Positions 62,313-64,000 of a DNA stretch of 64,000 bases are shown here, one piece after another. The notes below the pieces were generated by a model, which had not been told where the DNA came from, searched no databases, and was given only the letters and a program-made list of their open reading frames with translations. The translations under genes were made by a program, and so were the position numbers. Within the stretch, counting starts at the first letter, position 1. Every line of letters begins with the position of its first letter. Source of the DNA: Closterium sp. NIES-65 (Eukaryota; Streptophyta; Zygnematophyceae; Desmidiales; Closteriaceae); contig CANXME010002087.1 of assembly GCA_948144175.1 (NCBI GenBank), forward strand, positions 1,361,501-1,425,500, in the 5' to 3' direction.

Positions 62313-64000
62313 TGAGGAAATGCAAACGAGAATGAATGAACTATGAATGAACTGGGTACAAGTACTAACCCTAATTGGGTTGTACCCCCTATGGGATACC
62401 CCACTATAGCCTACACAAAAGTATAAGCTATATATGTTCTGACACACCCCCATAGGCAAAGTGGGGGAGAACAAGGGGTCACAAGACCAGTCAAGCAAAG
62501 GAAAGCAAAGCAAGCTCAGGGTGGATCACAAAGTCACCACACATTCCGAGCACAAGTTCAAGGCCACAAGGCCAGTTCACATACAGTAGTACATATATAT
62601 ATAAGGCTAGACAGGCAAGAGCAGGTATACATATATGTAAGAGTACAAGCAAGGTCAAGAGGTGAGCAAGTGAGGCAAGACAGCGACAAGACCCAGCTGA
62701 GTGCAGAACCGCTGATGATCACGAGGCGCAAGTGCCTTGGTGAAAACATCAGCAGTGTTGGCCTCAAAGGCCACGTACGCAAGACGCAACTGTCCACGCT
62801 GCTGTAGCTCACAAGCAAGGAAGTAGCGGAGAGCAATGTGCTTCGTTCTGTGCTCCAGTCGCTGCTCTCGACACAAGGCCAGCATGGCCTTGTTGTCTAC
62901 GTACAGAACTGGAGGAGAACGAGGCAGCTCTCCAAGGTCGGTCAGCAGGTAGGTGAGCTAACGAAGCTCCTGTGCAGCCATGGCCCCGGCGTAGATCTCA
63001 GCCTCACAACGAGAGCCGAGAACAGAAGACGAGCGAGTAGCCCGCCACGAGACAGAGCCGGAACCAAGACTGAAGGTGTAACCCTGTGACGACCGCTGTG
63101 TAGCCTGGTCGTCAGCCCAGGAAGCGTCTGCGTGCCCATTGAGGACCACTGGACTGCGCCCTCCAAGCACTAGCCCCATGCCCGACGTACTGCACAAGTA
63201 GCGCAACACCCTCTTCGCTGCAGCCATGTGCTCTGGTCGGTGTCTCCCAGGAGCAACATAGCGTGCGAGAATGCTAAGAGGGTATGCAAGGTCAGGTCGT
63301 GTGCAGGTCATCAGGTACATGAGGCAGCCAACAAGCTCTAGATACGGGCCACTCGACTCTACGGACTCATCCGAAGGCAGAGCTGAGAGTGAGTGGCGAT
63401 TAGGCAGAGGAGTGGCCTGAGGCGAGGAGTACGTGAAGCCAAAGCGCTGAAGGACCTGCTGCACCATGTGTGAGTGAGTCAGGGTAATGGTGCAGCGTGC
63501 TCTGTCCCGGGTGATCTTCAAGCCAAGGTAGCTGCGCAGTTCACCCAGGCCTGTGCACGTGTGTCTCTTCTGCAGCTCCGATTTCACGTAGGCGAGTCCA
63601 GCAGTGTCAGCTGTGGCAAAGACCAAGTCGTCGACGTACACGAGGATGTAGAAAGGCGGCAGAGAGGTGTCGGTGCGCAGAAACAGCGACGGGTCGGTAG
63701 TAGAAGGAGCAATCCCAAGAGCCGCAAGTCGAGGGAGTGCAGCTCGTAGTCACGGTGAGCAGCAACGTGCAGTAGCACCCGAAGAGTGGTCATCTTCGGG
63801 GTGGGAGAGAAGGTCTGAAAGTAGTCAACTCCCTGCCGCTGACTGAAGCTACGAGCCACGTACCGTGCCTTGAAGACAGGCGGAGAACCCGGCAGCCGCT
63901 TCACCCTCAAAATCCACATGCCACTGACGATGTTCAACCCAGGAGGAGGAACAGCGTCAACGTAGGTGCCTGTGGACTTCCAGGAAGCCATCTCTGCATC
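62313..64000 (-). mobile_element. W: copia element leaving the window
   Basis: 3' LTR 62313-62444 (132 bp, N subfamily), polypurine tract, shared 3' box (about 62514-62530), RNase H, RT. The RT has an internal deletion, and the element continues past 64000, so gag, leader and 5' LTR are outside. Confidence 0.88.
62655..63990 (-). pseudogene. pol: W: RT and RNase H
   Basis: RNase H: ELVGCLMYLMTCTRPDLAYP, HADASWADDQATQRSSQGY, CEAEIYAGAMAAQELR, TAG (about 62956, Trp expected), YVDNK, LEHRTKHIALRYFLACEL, EANTADVFTKALAPRDHQRF, stop at 62655. RT has intact YVDD (MYVDDLVFATADTAG) and ITRDRARCTITLTHSHMVQQ. At about 63728 LRLAALGIAPST joins RDYELHSLD directly, so roughly 370 bp including FSTAFLQG and REWHDTL are deleted. 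Confidence 0.9.

Overview
The window is a dense graveyard of nested LTR retrotransposons from a eukaryotic nuclear genome. No host gene, tRNA, rRNA, CRISPR array or bacterial feature can be supported. Most of the DNA is very GC-rich Ty1/copia sequence from one related group. Its primer-binding sites resemble the initiator tRNA-Met site used by plant elements (TGGTATCAGAGC), its LTRs are unusually short (126-143 bp), and its gag carries long glycine runs. A minority is Ty3/gypsy sequence, including one nearly complete element with a chromodomain (a chromovirus). PBS type, chromovirus and element style fit the green lineage, perhaps a streptophyte alga or early land plant. That placement is inference; no host marker gene is present.

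Layout, letters used throughout: 1-805, unassigned. X1, a copia relic (-), 806-3397, split by X, a non-autonomous LTR element (1373-2844, duplication GCTGA); X1 ends in a 239-bp LTR of another subfamily (3398-3636). J, copia gag relic (+), to 4452. K, deleted copia (+), 4453-8598. G1, gypsy (-), 8599-9993 and 23073-23638, split by copia F (+, 9994-23072, TTGAA), which is split by chromovirus G2 (-, 14641-20512, CTTTG). L, copia LTR and leader (+), 23639-24546. H, deleted copia (-), 24547-29121. G3, gypsy 5' end (-), 29122-30365, split by a 347-bp mini-LTR element (29400-29746, AGAAG). P, copia (-), in pieces from 30366 to about 52935 and perhaps to 60990 as T. P is interrupted by copia M (+, 31179-38565, ATCGA), copia Q (-, 38959-51982, GAAGG, with copia N at 41636-48320, AAAGC, inside it), divergent copia S (+, about 52936-58150), and a solo LTR (59418-59543, CGTTA). 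The right end holds copia U (-), a second LTR of the 3398-3636 type (V, 61788-62017), and copia W (-), which leaves the window.

The shared copia plan is LTR, PBS, small hairpin, GGGCCC box, C-rich minisatellite leader, then one gag-pol frame: gag with a poly-Gly run and an atypical Cys/His motif, aspartic protease, pre-integrase HHRLGH, DDE integrase, a long low-complexity linker with GGAEP repeats, reverse transcriptase and RNase H. A 3' segment with a shared box, a polypurine tract and the LTR follow. N keeps gag to RT in a single frame with a few stops but has lost RNase H. M has all domains but carries frameshifts and YVDG in place of YVDD. No element in view looks autonomous.

The most unusual items are the 347-bp mini-LTR element with tRNA-gene-like A and B boxes, the PBS-adjacent hairpin plus GGGCCC box shared by all nine copia leaders, an in-frame UAG at the RT/RNase H border shared by two gypsy copies, and the dominance of TAG among premature stops. 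All coordinates and counts were read by eye.
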